Shown here in pieces: positions 1 to 5,145 of a stretch of DNA of 5,145 nucleotides (position 1 is its first letter; each line of letters starts with the position of its first letter). The notes beneath the pieces are model-generated. The model was not told where the DNA came from. It searched no databases and worked only from the letters and a program-made list of their open reading frames with translations. Both the position numbers and the translations under genes were made by a program. Source of the stretch: Clostridia bacterium (GTDB taxonomy: Bacteria; Bacillota; Clostridia; Christensenellales; Borkfalkiaceae); assembly GCA_017620875.1 (NCBI GenBank), contig JAGAUH010000173.1, positions 1-5,145 of the forward strand, written 5' to 3'.

Positions 1-918
1 CTATCTAACAGTAAAGAAGAGGCTGTTAAAAGGGTAGAAAAAATAGCAGGTAAAAAAGTTACTTTTTATAAGGTTGACGTTTTAGATAAAGATAAAATGA
101 GAAAAATCTTTAAAAAGCACAAAATTGATGCGGTTATTAACTTTGCCGGTTACAAAGCCGTTGGCGAAAGCGTTGCAAAGCCAATAGAATATTACCACAA
201 CAATATCGGCGGTATGATTGCCCTTATCGAAGTTATGAAAGAGTTTGGTTGTAAAAACCTAGTATTTAGTAGTTCTGCAACCGTTTACGGCGATCCTCAT
301 ACCGTACCTATTACAGAAGATTTTCCACTTTCTACTACCAACCCATACGGAAGTACTAAATTATTTATCGAATACATTTTAAAAGACTTATACAAATCGG
401 ATAATTCTTTTAACATTGCAATACTTAGATACTTTAACCCTGTTGGCGCTCACGAAAGCGGTATGATTGGAGAAGATCCTAACGGTATCCCTAATAACCT
501 TTCACCTTATATTACGCAAGTTGCAATTGGTAAAAGACCTTTCTTAAACGTATTTGGTGGCGATTATCCTACCCCAGACGGAACGGGAGTAAGAGACTAT
601 ATCCACGTTGTAGACCTTGCTATTGGTCACGTTCAAGCGGTTAATAAACTATTAACTAATAGCGGATTATTCGTTGTAAACTTAGGTACTGGCGTAGGCT
701 ATTCCGTTTTAGATATGGTTAAGGCTTTCTCTAAAGCACTTGGTAAAGAAATCCCTTATAAAGTGGTAGATCGTCGTCCTGGCGACATTGCAGAGTGCTA
801 CGCTAACCCTAAACTAGCAGAAGAACTAATCGGCTTTAAAGCAACTAGGGGTATAGAAGAAATGTGTAGAGACGCACTTAATTGGCAATTAAAAAATCCT
901 AACGGATACGATAAGTAA
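1..918 (+). CDS. galE: UDP-glucose 4-epimerase, 5'-truncated by the window edge
   Basis: Cytoplasmic NAD-dependent enzyme of the short-chain dehydrogenase superfamily that interconverts UDP-glucose and UDP-galactose (Leloir pathway and supply of galactosyl donors). Reading frame 1 is open from base 1, giving 305 visible residues. Compared with the usual ~338, about 33 N-terminal residues are missing, including the GxxGxxG nucleotide-binding loop; the visible start LSNS matches the end of the family's DNLSNS segment. Visible marks, numbered from base 1: NFAGYKAVGES at 47-57, SSSATVYG at 90-97 with the catalytic Ser, NPYGSTK with Tyr116 and Lys120 of the YxxxK pair, RYFNPVGAH, and the VRDYIHVVDLA and RPGD segments that contact the UDP-sugar. 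The ATG at 97 is internal, because conserved sequence runs upstream of it. One small oddity is Asn47, where many family members have His. Isoleucine codons favour ATT/ATC, unlike the next gene, which fits good expression. Other UDP-sugar epimerases are possible but less likely. Confidence 0.95.
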   Translation, partial: LSNSKEEAVKRVEKIAGKKVTFYKVDVLDKDKMRKIFKKHKIDAVINFAGYKAVGESVAKPIEYYHNNIGGMIALIEVMKEFGCKNLVFSSSATVYGDPHTVPITEDFPLSTTNPYGSTKLFIEYILKDLYKSDNSFNIAILRYFNPVGAHESGMIGEDPNGIPNNLSPYITQVAIGKRPFLNVFGGDYPTPDGTGVRDYIHVVDLAIGHVQAVNKLLTNSGLFVVNLGTGVGYSVLDMVKAFSKALGKEIPYKVVDRRPGDIAECYANPKLAEELIGFKATRGIEEMCRDALNWQLKNPNGYDK

Positions 919-926
919 GGGATATC

Positions 927-1104
927 TCGCAATAAATAATTAACAACAAGCACTTGAAATACTTCGAAATACGTCATTAAAACACTTGTTAATATATTTA
1001 ATATTAACTGCACGTATTTAATTTAGTCTTTCTCGCATTTGAAGCGTTTGTTTATCGTTAAAGATTTATTTCTCAATAGCCTTGGCATTTCGCAATAAAT
1101 AATT
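927..1104 (+). repeat. 15-bp direct repeat pair, copies 927-941 and 1090-1104
   Basis: The 15-mer TCGCAATAAATAATT occurs exactly at 927-941 and again at 1090-1104, 163 bases apart, and both copies are followed by an A-rich ACAA-type stretch. A third, partial echo (CTCGCATTT) lies at 1032-1040. The match includes a GC-containing TCGC core, so it is less trivial than pure AT repetition. It may be a duplication relic or a protein-binding site pair; I cannot tell which. Confidence 0.55.
939..1019 (+). repeat. Nested and competing inverted repeats downstream of galE
   Basis: Three perfect 8-bp inverted repeats lie here. GTTAATAT at 988-995 pairs with ATATTAAC at 1001-1008 around a 5-base loop. 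AAATACGT at 967-974 pairs with ACGTATTT at 1012-1019 and encloses the first. ATTAACAA at 939-946 pairs with TTGTTAAT at 986-993, which overlaps the first stem's left arm, so those two cannot form together. A 10-base imperfect tandem (8 of 10 matching) also sits at 953-972. No U-run follows, so this is not an ordinary intrinsic terminator. AT-rich DNA gives such pairings by chance fairly easily. Confidence 0.4.
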
Positions 1105-1115
1105 TAAACAAATAT

Positions 1116-1162
1116 AAACTCTCTTTTGTTATTCTTGAAATAAGGATTAAAAGAGAGTTTTT
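1116..1162 (+). terminator. Terminator-like or attenuator hairpin directly upstream of the SGNH gene
   Basis: The 12-base arm AAACTCTCTTTT at 1116-1127 is perfectly complementary to AAAAGAGAGTTT at 1149-1160. The 21-base loop can itself form a 5-bp stem (1129-1133 with 1139-1143). The right arm runs into five T's (1158-1162), as in an intrinsic terminator. It may end galE read-through. However, it finishes only five bases before the AGGA ribosome binding site (1167-1170) of the next gene, which leaves no room for a promoter after it. The hydrolase transcript therefore probably crosses the hairpin, making attenuation or partial read-through plausible. Confidence 0.6.
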
Positions 1163-1177
1163 ATATAGGATCAAAAT

Positions 1178-1807
1178 ATGAAAATAGTACTTTTTGGGGA
1201 TAGTATAACCGATATGAATAGAGATAGAACCCAAGACCATAATCCTTTTAGTATAGGTATGGGATATCCTTTTTTAGTGGTAGATGCGTTATCGGGGCAA
1301 AGTTTAGATAAGCATTTGGTTATAAACCGCGGAATAGGTGGTAATAGAGTTGTAGATTTGCGTGACAGAATAGAATATGACGTGTGGGGATTAGAGCCGG
1401 ACGTGCTTTCTATTTTAGTTGGCGTAAACGACGTTTGGCACGGCATAAACTCTAATAACGGCACTAAACTAGACGAATTTAAGGCTTGTTACGAAGAAAT
1501 TATTGCAAATACCATTAAAAAATTGCCAAATATAAAAATTATGCTTTTAGAGCCGTTTTTCTTGGTTGGTAATGCTACAAAAGATAACTTAGACCAATTT
1601 AACAAAGTATACGATTATGCAAAAGTAGTTAAAGATATTGCAGAAAAGTATAATCTAGTATTTATTCCTTTACAAGAAAAATTTAATTCTTTAGCGGAAA
1701 AGTTTGGCGCAAAGCATTACCTTTACGATGGGGTTCACCCAACCGTTTTAGGTGCAAGGGTAATTGCAGACGAGTGGCTAAAAGCCTTTAAAGAAATAGA
1801 AGAATAA
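1178..1807 (+). CDS. SGNH/GDSL-family hydrolase (esterase-type)
   Basis: A 209-residue cytoplasmic protein without signal peptide or membrane segment, complete for a single-domain SGNH hydrolase. All four conserved blocks are present: block I GDSIT at 7-11 with nucleophile Ser9; block II NRGIGGN at 50-56 supplying oxyanion-hole Gly; block III GVND at 82-85 with Asn84; and block V DGVHP at 184-188 with Asp184 and His187. The family hydrolyses ester bonds (acetylated sugars, lysophospholipids, small esters). The GDSITDxxRDR opening and the C-terminal DGVHPTxLGARVIA resemble carbohydrate-deacetylating members, but the substrate is an inference only. The start is fixed by AGGA at 1167-1170, seven bases before the ATG, and by the family's immediate N-terminal block I. 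It stands as its own unit between a hairpin and a strong terminator. Isoleucine codons are ATA-rich (9 of 17, with no ATC), unlike galE. Confidence 0.9.
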   Translation: MKIVLFGDSITDMNRDRTQDHNPFSIGMGYPFLVVDALSGQSLDKHLVINRGIGGNRVVDLRDRIEYDVWGLEPDVLSILVGVNDVWHGINSNNGTKLDEFKACYEEIIANTIKKLPNIKIMLLEPFFLVGNATKDNLDQFNKVYDYAKVVKDIAEKYNLVFIPLQEKFNSLAEKFGAKHYLYDGVHPTVLGARVIADEWLKAFKEIEE

Positions 1808-1812
1808 AATTT

Positions 1813-1837
1813 TACCACCCTTAAGGGTGGTATTTTT
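1813..1837 (+). terminator. Rho-independent terminator after the SGNH hydrolase
   Basis: A perfect 8-bp GC-rich stem (TACCACCC at 1813-1820 with GGGTGGTA at 1825-1832) closes on a TTAA tetraloop and is followed directly by TTTTT (1833-1837). It lies six bases after the TAA stop of the hydrolase gene. It should end that transcript and separate it from the ABC importer operon. Confidence 0.95.
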
Positions 1838-1838
1838 A

Positions 1839-1852
1839 TACAAAAATTTGTA
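1839..1852. promoter_or_regulatory. Palindrome upstream of the ABC importer promoter, possible operator
   Basis: TACAAA (1839-1844) and TTTGTA (1847-1852) form a perfect 6-bp dyad around AA, ending 24 bases before the -35 box of the importer promoter. Its position suits a regulator site. It is AT-rich and short, so chance is a fair alternative. A second TATAAT lies at 1869-1874, with a poor -35 (TTGTAA at 1848-1853, 15-base spacer) that would overlap the palindrome. Confidence 0.3.
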
Positions 1853-1876
1853 AAAATATGCAAAACTTTATAATAC

Positions 1877-1905
1877 TTGACTTTAAGGTTTATTTATATT
1901 AAAAT
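1877..1905 (+). promoter_or_regulatory. Sigma-A type promoter of the amino acid ABC importer operon
   Basis: TTGACT (-35, 1877-1882) and TAAAAT (-10, 1900-1905) are separated by an ideal 17-base spacer, each one base off consensus. Transcription should begin near 1912, leaving a leader of only about 20 bases before the ATG at 1933. That is too short for a riboswitch or T-box, so any control probably acts on DNA. Confidence 0.8.
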
Positions 1906-1932
1906 ATATTAGATATTATTTTAGGAGTTTAT

Positions 1933-2736
1933 ATGAAAAGATTTTTGGCAAAAACTTTTTGCTTAATTTTATCTATAATATGTTTAGGGTGCAGTTGTTT
2001 GTTTAGCGGTTGCAAAATAGACCCTAACACGTTATACGTTTATACAAACGCATCTTTTCCGCCGTATGAGTATTTAGACAAAAACGGCAACGTGGTTGGC
2101 GTGGATATAGATATTATTAAAGAAGTTGGTAAAAGGCTTGGATATAAAGTAAGGGTTTGCGACGTAGAGTTTGGCGCAATTTTTATGAAAGTTCAAAACA
2201 ACCCTAATGCAATAGGCGCTGCCGGTATTACTATCACGGAAGAAAGAAAGCAATCGGGTTTGTTTTCTATACCGTACACGGTATCTAGGCAATTCGTGTT
2301 GGTAGAAAAGGACGAACAAGTTCCGCTAAACGATAATGGCGAAGTTATTGCAAAAGAGTATTTTAAAAATAAAACCATAGGCGTGCAACTATCCACCACG
2401 GGTAACGTTTTAATAAACGACTTAATTTTAAGTGGCGAGTTAGGAAGCGCAAAAAGTTTTGAGTATAAAAACGCTTTGGTAGGACAAGAAGATATCGGCT
2501 CTAAGTTAAATTGTTTCGTAATAGATATTTTGCCTGCTAAAAATATAGAAAGAAACGAAAACGGTAGGTTAAAAGGTTACCCTATAGACGAAGAACCGGA
2601 GTGGTACGGGTTTTACTTAAATAAAAACTCTACCGAATTAAAAGAAAAGATAGACGGGGTTTTACAAGAACTTTTAAATATCGATAAAGACGGATTTTCG
2701 CAATACGTACAAGATTTAATAGATAAGCATAGTTAA
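1933..2736 (+). CDS. Polar amino acid ABC transporter substrate-binding lipoprotein
   Basis: A 267-residue family-3 solute-binding protein that captures a polar amino acid outside the membrane and hands it to the permease encoded next. The N-terminus is a lipoprotein signal: basic MKRFLAK, a hydrophobic core, then LFSGC with lipid-anchored Cys27 (Phe at -3 is a little unusual). The mature domain has the expected order: FPPYEY at 42-47 (ligand pocket), GVDIDIIKEVGKRLG (56-70), GITITEER (98-105) with Arg105 in the position that binds the ligand carboxylate, GVQLSTTG (150-157) at the lobe 2 entry, and VIDILPA with Asp198 as probable amino-group contact. The start is supported by AGGAG at 1923-1927, five bases upstream. 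It is first in a three-gene operon. The signal region is rich in cysteine (positions 10, 17, 20, 22, 27). Substrate identity (cystine, glutamine, arginine or other) cannot be read from the sequence. Confidence 0.93.
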   Translation: MKRFLAKTFCLILSIICLGCSCLFSGCKIDPNTLYVYTNASFPPYEYLDKNGNVVGVDIDIIKEVGKRLGYKVRVCDVEFGAIFMKVQNNPNAIGAAGITITEERKQSGLFSIPYTVSRQFVLVEKDEQVPLNDNGEVIAKEYFKNKTIGVQLSTTGNVLINDLILSGELGSAKSFEYKNALVGQEDIGSKLNCFVIDILPAKNIERNENGRLKGYPIDEEPEWYGFYLNKNSTELKEKIDGVLQELLNIDKDGFSQYVQDLIDKHS

Positions 2737-2744
2737 GGTGAGTT

Positions 2745-3440
2745 ATGGATAAATTAAAATTATTATGGGATTGTAGGATGCAGTTTATAGAAGGGCTTGG
2801 CATAACGCTACTAATATCCGTTGGCGCGGTAATTATAGGCTTTTTTATAGGCGTGTTAGTTGCAACTATTAGGATTTGCCCTAAAAACAATATTTTTATA
2901 AAGATATTAGATAAAATTTGCGGTGTTTATATCACGGTAATAAGGGGTACGCCGGTACTTGTGCAACTACTTATTATGGCAAACGTAGTTTTTGCTAGTT
3001 TAGAGTTTTTAGATACTAATATAATAGTGCCAATACTGTCTTTTGGTATAAATAGCGGTGCGTATATGGCGGAAATTATTAGGGGCGGAATAGAGAGTAT
3101 AGATAAAGGTCAAATGGAAGCCGGCAGAAGTTTGGGGCTTAGTTGGGTAACCACAATGATAAAAGTAGTTATACCACAAGCAATAAAAGTAGTAGTACCT
3201 ACAATTTTTAACGAAATTATTATTATGATAAAAGAAACTTCTATCGTAAGTTACATAGTCGTTTTAATTAGTGGAGAACAAGTTAGAGATTTGCTTGCCG
3301 TTGCCGATAAGCAAGGTATGTCTACGGGCTTTTATATGGAATTTATTTTTACCGCAGCACTACAATATTTGGCTGTTGTAATGCTACTAACCTTAGTGCA
3401 AAAATTGGTAGAAAAGAGGTTTAAGAAAAATGAGCGATAA
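2745..3440 (+). CDS. Polar amino acid ABC transporter permease (HisM/GlnP type)
   Basis: A 231-residue inner-membrane subunit forming the translocation channel, probably as a homodimer because only one permease gene is present. It begins with the family's [12 protein letters not shown] helix (14-25), then [10 protein letters not shown] (67-76), the [20 protein letters not shown] stretch (104-123), the EAA-loop EAGRSLGLS (125-133) that docks on the ATPase, a downstream IPQA (143-146), and [10 protein letters not shown] (162-171). About five membrane helices are apparent, with a basic cytoplasmic tail (KRFKKNER). The gap to the binding-protein stop is eight bases, and its AAGG (2735-2738) overlaps that stop codon, six bases before the ATG, which suggests coupled translation. 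Its 3' end overlaps the ATPase gene by 11 bases. Confidence 0.94.
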   Translation: MDKLKLLWDCRMQFIEGLGITLLISVGAVIIGFFIGVLVATIRICPKNNIFIKILDKICGVYITVIRGTPVLVQLLIMANVVFASLEFLDTNIIVPILSFGINSGAYMAEIIRGGIESIDKGQMEAGRSLGLSWVTTMIKVVIPQAIKVVVPTIFNEIIIMIKETSIVSYIVVLISGEQVRDLLAVADKQGMSTGFYMEFIFTAALQYLAVVMLLTLVQKLVEKRFKKNER

Positions 3441-4227
3441 AGAAATGGTTTTATCTATAAAAGATTTAAAAAAGAGTTTTGGCTCTCACGAAGTTATAAA
3501 GGGGATAGATTTAGACGTTTGCAAAGGGGACGTTGTTGCAATAATAGGGCTTTCCGGTTGCGGTAAATCTACTTTTTTAAGATGTATAAACTGTATGGAA
3601 ACGCCTACTAGCGGTAGTATCGTATTCGAGGGAGAAGACCTTGTAACCACTAAAGATTTAAACTTGCACCGTAGCAAAATTGGTATGGTTTTCCAACATT
3701 TTAACTTGTTTAATAACCTAACGGTTTTAGATAATATTTGTTTAGCGCCACTAATTTACGCTAAAAAGCAAATTAAAAAAGAAATAGGTTTTTGGCATTT
3801 TAAACAAAAATCTTTAGCAATAAAAGATGCAAAAAAACGCGTGCAAGAGCAAGCGTTAGATTTGCTTAAACTAATCGGACTAGAAGAAAAGGCAAACGCC
3901 TATCCATCTACTTTATCGGGCGGACAAAAGCAACGTATTGCAATAGTAAGGTCACTTGCAATGCAACCAAAGGTTATGCTTTTCGACGAGCCTACTTCTG
4001 CACTAGATCCCGAAATGGTTGGCGAAGTTTTAGAACTTATTAAAAAACTAGCGTCTAGCGGTATGACAATGCTTGTCGTTACTCACGAAATGGGCTTTGC
4101 TAAAGAAGTTGCTAATAAAGTTTTATTTATAGACGAAGGGGTTATAAAAGAGCAAAACACCCCGCAAGAATTTTTTACAAACCCACAAAACGAACGACTA
4201 AAAGAATTTTTATCTAAAGTGTTATAG
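3430..4227 (+). CDS. Polar amino acid ABC transporter ATP-binding protein
   Basis: A 265-residue cytoplasmic ATPase that powers the importer. All nucleotide-binding elements are intact: Walker [10 protein letters not shown] (40-48), Q-loop Gln89 in MVFQHFNLF, signature LSGGQKQR (162-169), Walker [10 protein letters not shown] (182-190) with Glu187, D-loop SALD (190-193) and switch His219 in VTHEMGFA. These match the GlnQ/HisP subfamily. It is about 20 residues longer than usual: between LAP (105-107) and the LLKLIGL segment (145-151) lies a Lys-rich, Trp/Phe-containing insertion at roughly residues 111-135, in the helical subdomain. The chosen ATG overlaps the permease end by 11 bases and has AGAGG at 3415-3419; an in-frame ATG at 3445 is an alternative, but residues 7-16 ([10 protein letters not shown]) begin the domain either way. 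No U-tailed terminator follows the TAG stop. Confidence 0.95.
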   Translation: MSDKEMVLSIKDLKKSFGSHEVIKGIDLDVCKGDVVAIIGLSGCGKSTFLRCINCMETPTSGSIVFEGEDLVTTKDLNLHRSKIGMVFQHFNLFNNLTVLDNICLAPLIYAKKQIKKEIGFWHFKQKSLAIKDAKKRVQEQALDLLKLIGLEEKANAYPSTLSGGQKQRIAIVRSLAMQPKVMLFDEPTSALDPEMVGEVLELIKKLASSGMTMLVVTHEMGFAKEVANKVLFIDEGVIKEQNTPQEFFTNPQNERLKEFLSKVL

Positions 4228-4259
4228 AAACGCCATCTAGTGATAATTGTTAGATAAAA
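4208..4259 (+). repeat. 10-bp inverted repeat spanning the ATPase stop codon
   Basis: TTTTATCTAA (4208-4217) is complementary to TTAGATAAAA (4250-4259) with a 32-base loop containing the TAG stop of the ATPase gene. The stem is AT-only apart from one C-G pair and has no U-run after it, so it is a poor terminator. The 77-base gap to the membrane-protein gene also lacks a convincing promoter: TTGTTA at 4247-4252 has no well-placed -10. Whether the importer transcript runs on into the next genes is unresolved. Confidence 0.35.
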
Positions 4260-4304
4260 TATAGTTAAATCCATATAAAGATTTGGATAGAGGAGTAAAA
4301 ATAA

Positions 4305-4733
4305 ATGCAAAACTTCGGTTTATCAATGTTATGGTTTTGGGTTTGTTATGCAATAGTTACTTGTGTTGGTATACTTCATACTATATTTAATATTTACGTG
4401 TTAAAAATGGAACCTATGAATGAAAAGGGTATGGGTGAAGGGTATGAAAAAACAAAACCATGGCATCCTTTATATAATATTGTTTTATTTTCAATTTTTG
4501 GGTGGTTGTATGTAAAAGGACTTATAGAGCCTACGTTTAAAGATGCTCTAATTACTGGAGTAATATGGGTAAGTATATGTATTGTGTTTGACGTATTCGG
4601 TTGGGTTATAATTAAACATCCGTGGAGTTTGTCTTTTAAAGAGTTTTACGTTGATTATCAACCTTGGATTACGCTTATTTATATTGCAATATTTGCTGGA
4701 CCTATAATCGGATATTTATTTACACTATTATAA
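4305..4733 (+). CDS. Uncharacterised four-helix integral membrane protein
   Basis: I do not recognise a named family for this 142-residue protein. Four hydrophobic segments are visible at about 6-34, 56-76, 80-103 and 120-141, so it should sit in the cytoplasmic membrane. The loop between helices 1 and 2 (KMEPMNEKGMGEGYEKTKPWHPLYN, positions 34-58) is polar and Gly/Glu/Lys-rich. The loop before helix 4 carries HPWSLSFKEFYVDYQPW (105-121), rich in aromatic and proline residues, and looks like a conserved family signature. There is no signal peptide, catalytic triad or metal motif that I can identify. The ATG has AGGAG at 4291-4295, nine bases upstream. A small Xre regulator starts 20 bases after its stop, so the two are probably co-transcribed. 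By analogy, small membrane proteins paired with Xre or ArsR regulators are known in Bacillota (for example YoaS/YozG or SdpI/SdpR), but homology to those is not claimed. Confidence 0.85.
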   Translation: MQNFGLSMLWFWVCYAIVTCVGILHTIFNIYVLKMEPMNEKGMGEGYEKTKPWHPLYNIVLFSIFGWLYVKGLIEPTFKDALITGVIWVSICIVFDVFGWVIIKHPWSLSFKEFYVDYQPWITLIYIAIFAGPIIGYLFTLL

Positions 4734-4740
4734 ATAAAAC

Positions 4741-4744
4741 GGAG
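4741..4744 (+). promoter_or_regulatory. Ribosome binding site that fixes the first Xre start
   Basis: GGAG lies nine bases before the ATG at 4754. The frame stays open upstream to an ATG at 4664, but that extension only rereads the end of the membrane-protein gene in another frame. The site and the Xre family's usual N-terminus both support 4754. Confidence 0.7.
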
Positions 4745-4753
4745 TTAAGATAT

Positions 4754-4987
4754 ATGACTTTATCTAAAGCGGTAGGTATAAGGATAGAGAACTTATTAAA
4801 AGAGAAAAATATTAAGCAGTATAGGTTGTGTAAGGAAGGTGGAATCCCACGTTCTACTTTAAGTTTAATTGTAAAAGGAACTTATTCTACCATTAAATTA
4901 GACACTATTTATCAAATAGTAGCAACGCTTAATATGTCTTTGGCAGAATTTTTTAATGACAATATTTTTGATTTAGTACAAGATTAA
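4754..4987 (+). CDS. Xre-family helix-turn-helix transcriptional regulator
   Basis: A 77-residue cytoplasmic DNA-binding protein made of a single Cro/C1-type helix-turn-helix domain. Helix 1 is about residues 4-18 (KAVGIRIENLLKEKN), helix 2 about 21-29 (KQYRLCKEG), and the recognition helix about 32-41 (PRSTLSLIVK), followed by the typical KLDTIYQIVATLNMSLAEFF closing helices (48-67). No ligand-binding or dimerisation domain is attached, so it is the minimal form. It follows the membrane-protein gene by 20 bases and may regulate that gene or its own cassette; this is inference. A paralogue begins 49 bases later. The start at 4754 is chosen from the GGAG and domain fit. Confidence 0.88.
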   Translation: MTLSKAVGIRIENLLKEKNIKQYRLCKEGGIPRSTLSLIVKGTYSTIKLDTIYQIVATLNMSLAEFFNDNIFDLVQD

Positions 4988-5025
4988 CGTTGTAAACGAT
5001 TATTAATACCTGTTTAAGGATTTAT

Positions 5026-5029
5026 AGGA
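5026..5029 (+). promoter_or_regulatory. Ribosome binding site that fixes the second Xre start
   Basis: AGGA lies seven bases before the ATG at 5037 and 13 bases before the in-frame ATG at 5043, so 5037 is the better start. Another AGGA at 5017-5020 is too far from either ATG. Confidence 0.6.
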
Positions 5030-5036
5030 TTAACTT

Positions 5037-5145
5037 ATGAATATGAACGTTTGTCAAGCAGTTGCAAAAAGAATTAATAACTTATTAAAAGAAAAAAATA
5101 TGACTTTATATCGACTAGAACAAAAGTCTGGTATTTTACACGGAA
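5037..5145 (+). CDS. Second Xre-family regulator, 3'-truncated by the window edge
   Basis: Thirty-six codons are visible before the window ends. They read as the first half of a Cro/C1 helix-turn-helix domain: helix 1 around VAKRINNLLKEKN (9-21) and helix 2 around LYRLEQKSG (24-32). Aligned without gaps to the preceding regulator, 16 of 30 residues are identical, including NLLKEKN and YRL, so the two are tandem paralogues. The gene is on the same strand, 49 bases downstream, with no clear terminator or promoter between. The recognition helix and C-terminus are outside the window, so completeness and DNA specificity are unknown. Confidence 0.8.
   Translation, partial: MNMNVCQAVAKRINNLLKEKNMTLYRLEQKSGILHG

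Larger units (their letters stand above)
919..1177. other. Gene-free spacer between galE and the SGNH hydrolase
   Basis: There is no ATG on the + strand in this 259-base, very AT-rich stretch, and I see no supportable small gene on either strand. It holds a 15-bp direct repeat, several inverted repeats and a long hairpin, listed separately. A weak promoter candidate is TTGGCA at 1083-1088 with TAAACA at 1105-1110 (16-base spacer), but its -10 matches consensus at only three of six bases, so the start of the downstream transcript cannot be fixed by reading. A structured 3' end for galE or a leader for the hydrolase gene are both possible. Confidence 0.6.

Noticed and set aside
97..918. galE beginning at the ATG at 97
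   Set aside because: The frame is open from base 1 and the upstream residues match the conserved galE segment, so this Met is internal.
919..1177. CRISPR array or insertion sequence remnant in the spacer
   Set aside because: There are only two copies of a 15-mer with irregular spacing, and no transposase fragment or terminal inverted repeats.
4208..4288. Terminator after the ABC ATPase gene
   Set aside because: The 10-bp inverted repeat is AT-only but for one pair, has a 32-base loop and no U-run; the 5-bp ATCCA/TGGAT dyad at 4268-4288 is too weak.
798..4310. Several minus-strand open frames (for example 798-1013, 1171-1464, 2074-2319, 4083-4310)
   Set aside because: They lie mostly opposite well-supported + strand genes, have no recognisable domains and show no ribosome binding site support.
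4664..4753. 30-residue N-terminal extension of the first Xre regulator
   Set aside because: It overlaps the membrane-protein gene in another frame, has no ribosome binding site and lies outside the helix-turn-helix domain; GGAG supports 4754.
4988..4998. CGTT-GTA-AACG dyad between the Xre genes as an operator
   Set aside because: Four-base arms are too short to distinguish from chance without a second matching site.
1..5145. Recoded TGA (Mollicutes-type code), since no called gene ends in TGA
   Set aside because: Every tryptophan in the called genes is TGG and no reading frame is interrupted by TGA; avoidance of TGA stops is ordinary in AT-rich genomes.

Overview
The window is AT-rich, uses the standard bacterial code (every tryptophan in the called genes is TGG; stops are TAA except one TAG), and has clear AGGAG-type ribosome binding sites, a sigma-A type promoter, a U-tailed intrinsic terminator and a lipoprotein-type binding protein. 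Together these suggest a low-GC Bacillota (Clostridia-like) bacterium. That placement is an inference from composition and gene style, not a proven assignment. All genes lie on the + strand.

Layout. (1) 1-918: the 3' nine-tenths of a UDP-glucose 4-epimerase gene (galE), cut by the left edge. (2) 919-1177: a gene-free spacer with a 15-bp direct repeat, nested and competing inverted repeats, and a long terminator-like hairpin just before the next ribosome binding site. (3) 1178-1807: a cytoplasmic SGNH/GDSL esterase-type hydrolase, closed by a strong intrinsic terminator at 1813-1837. (4) 1877-1905: a near-consensus promoter driving a compact three-gene polar amino acid ABC importer: binding lipoprotein (1933-2736), HisM-type permease (2745-3440) and ATPase (3430-4227, overlapping the permease by 11 bases). 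(5) 4305-4733: an unrecognised four-helix membrane protein, followed at once by a small Xre-family repressor-like protein (4754-4987) and the start of a paralogous second one (5037 to the right edge).

How they work together. The binding protein, permease and ATPase should form one uptake complex; spacing and overlap indicate co-transcription and translational coupling. The galE and esterase genes may both touch carbohydrate metabolism, but nothing in the sequence links them functionally. The membrane protein plus paired Xre regulators forms a separate small cassette with no recognised function and is the least explained part of the window. Most of the window is ordinary core and transport gene content. 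I see no CRISPR array, insertion sequence, tRNA or rRNA, and no convincing new system, only a few modest leads.
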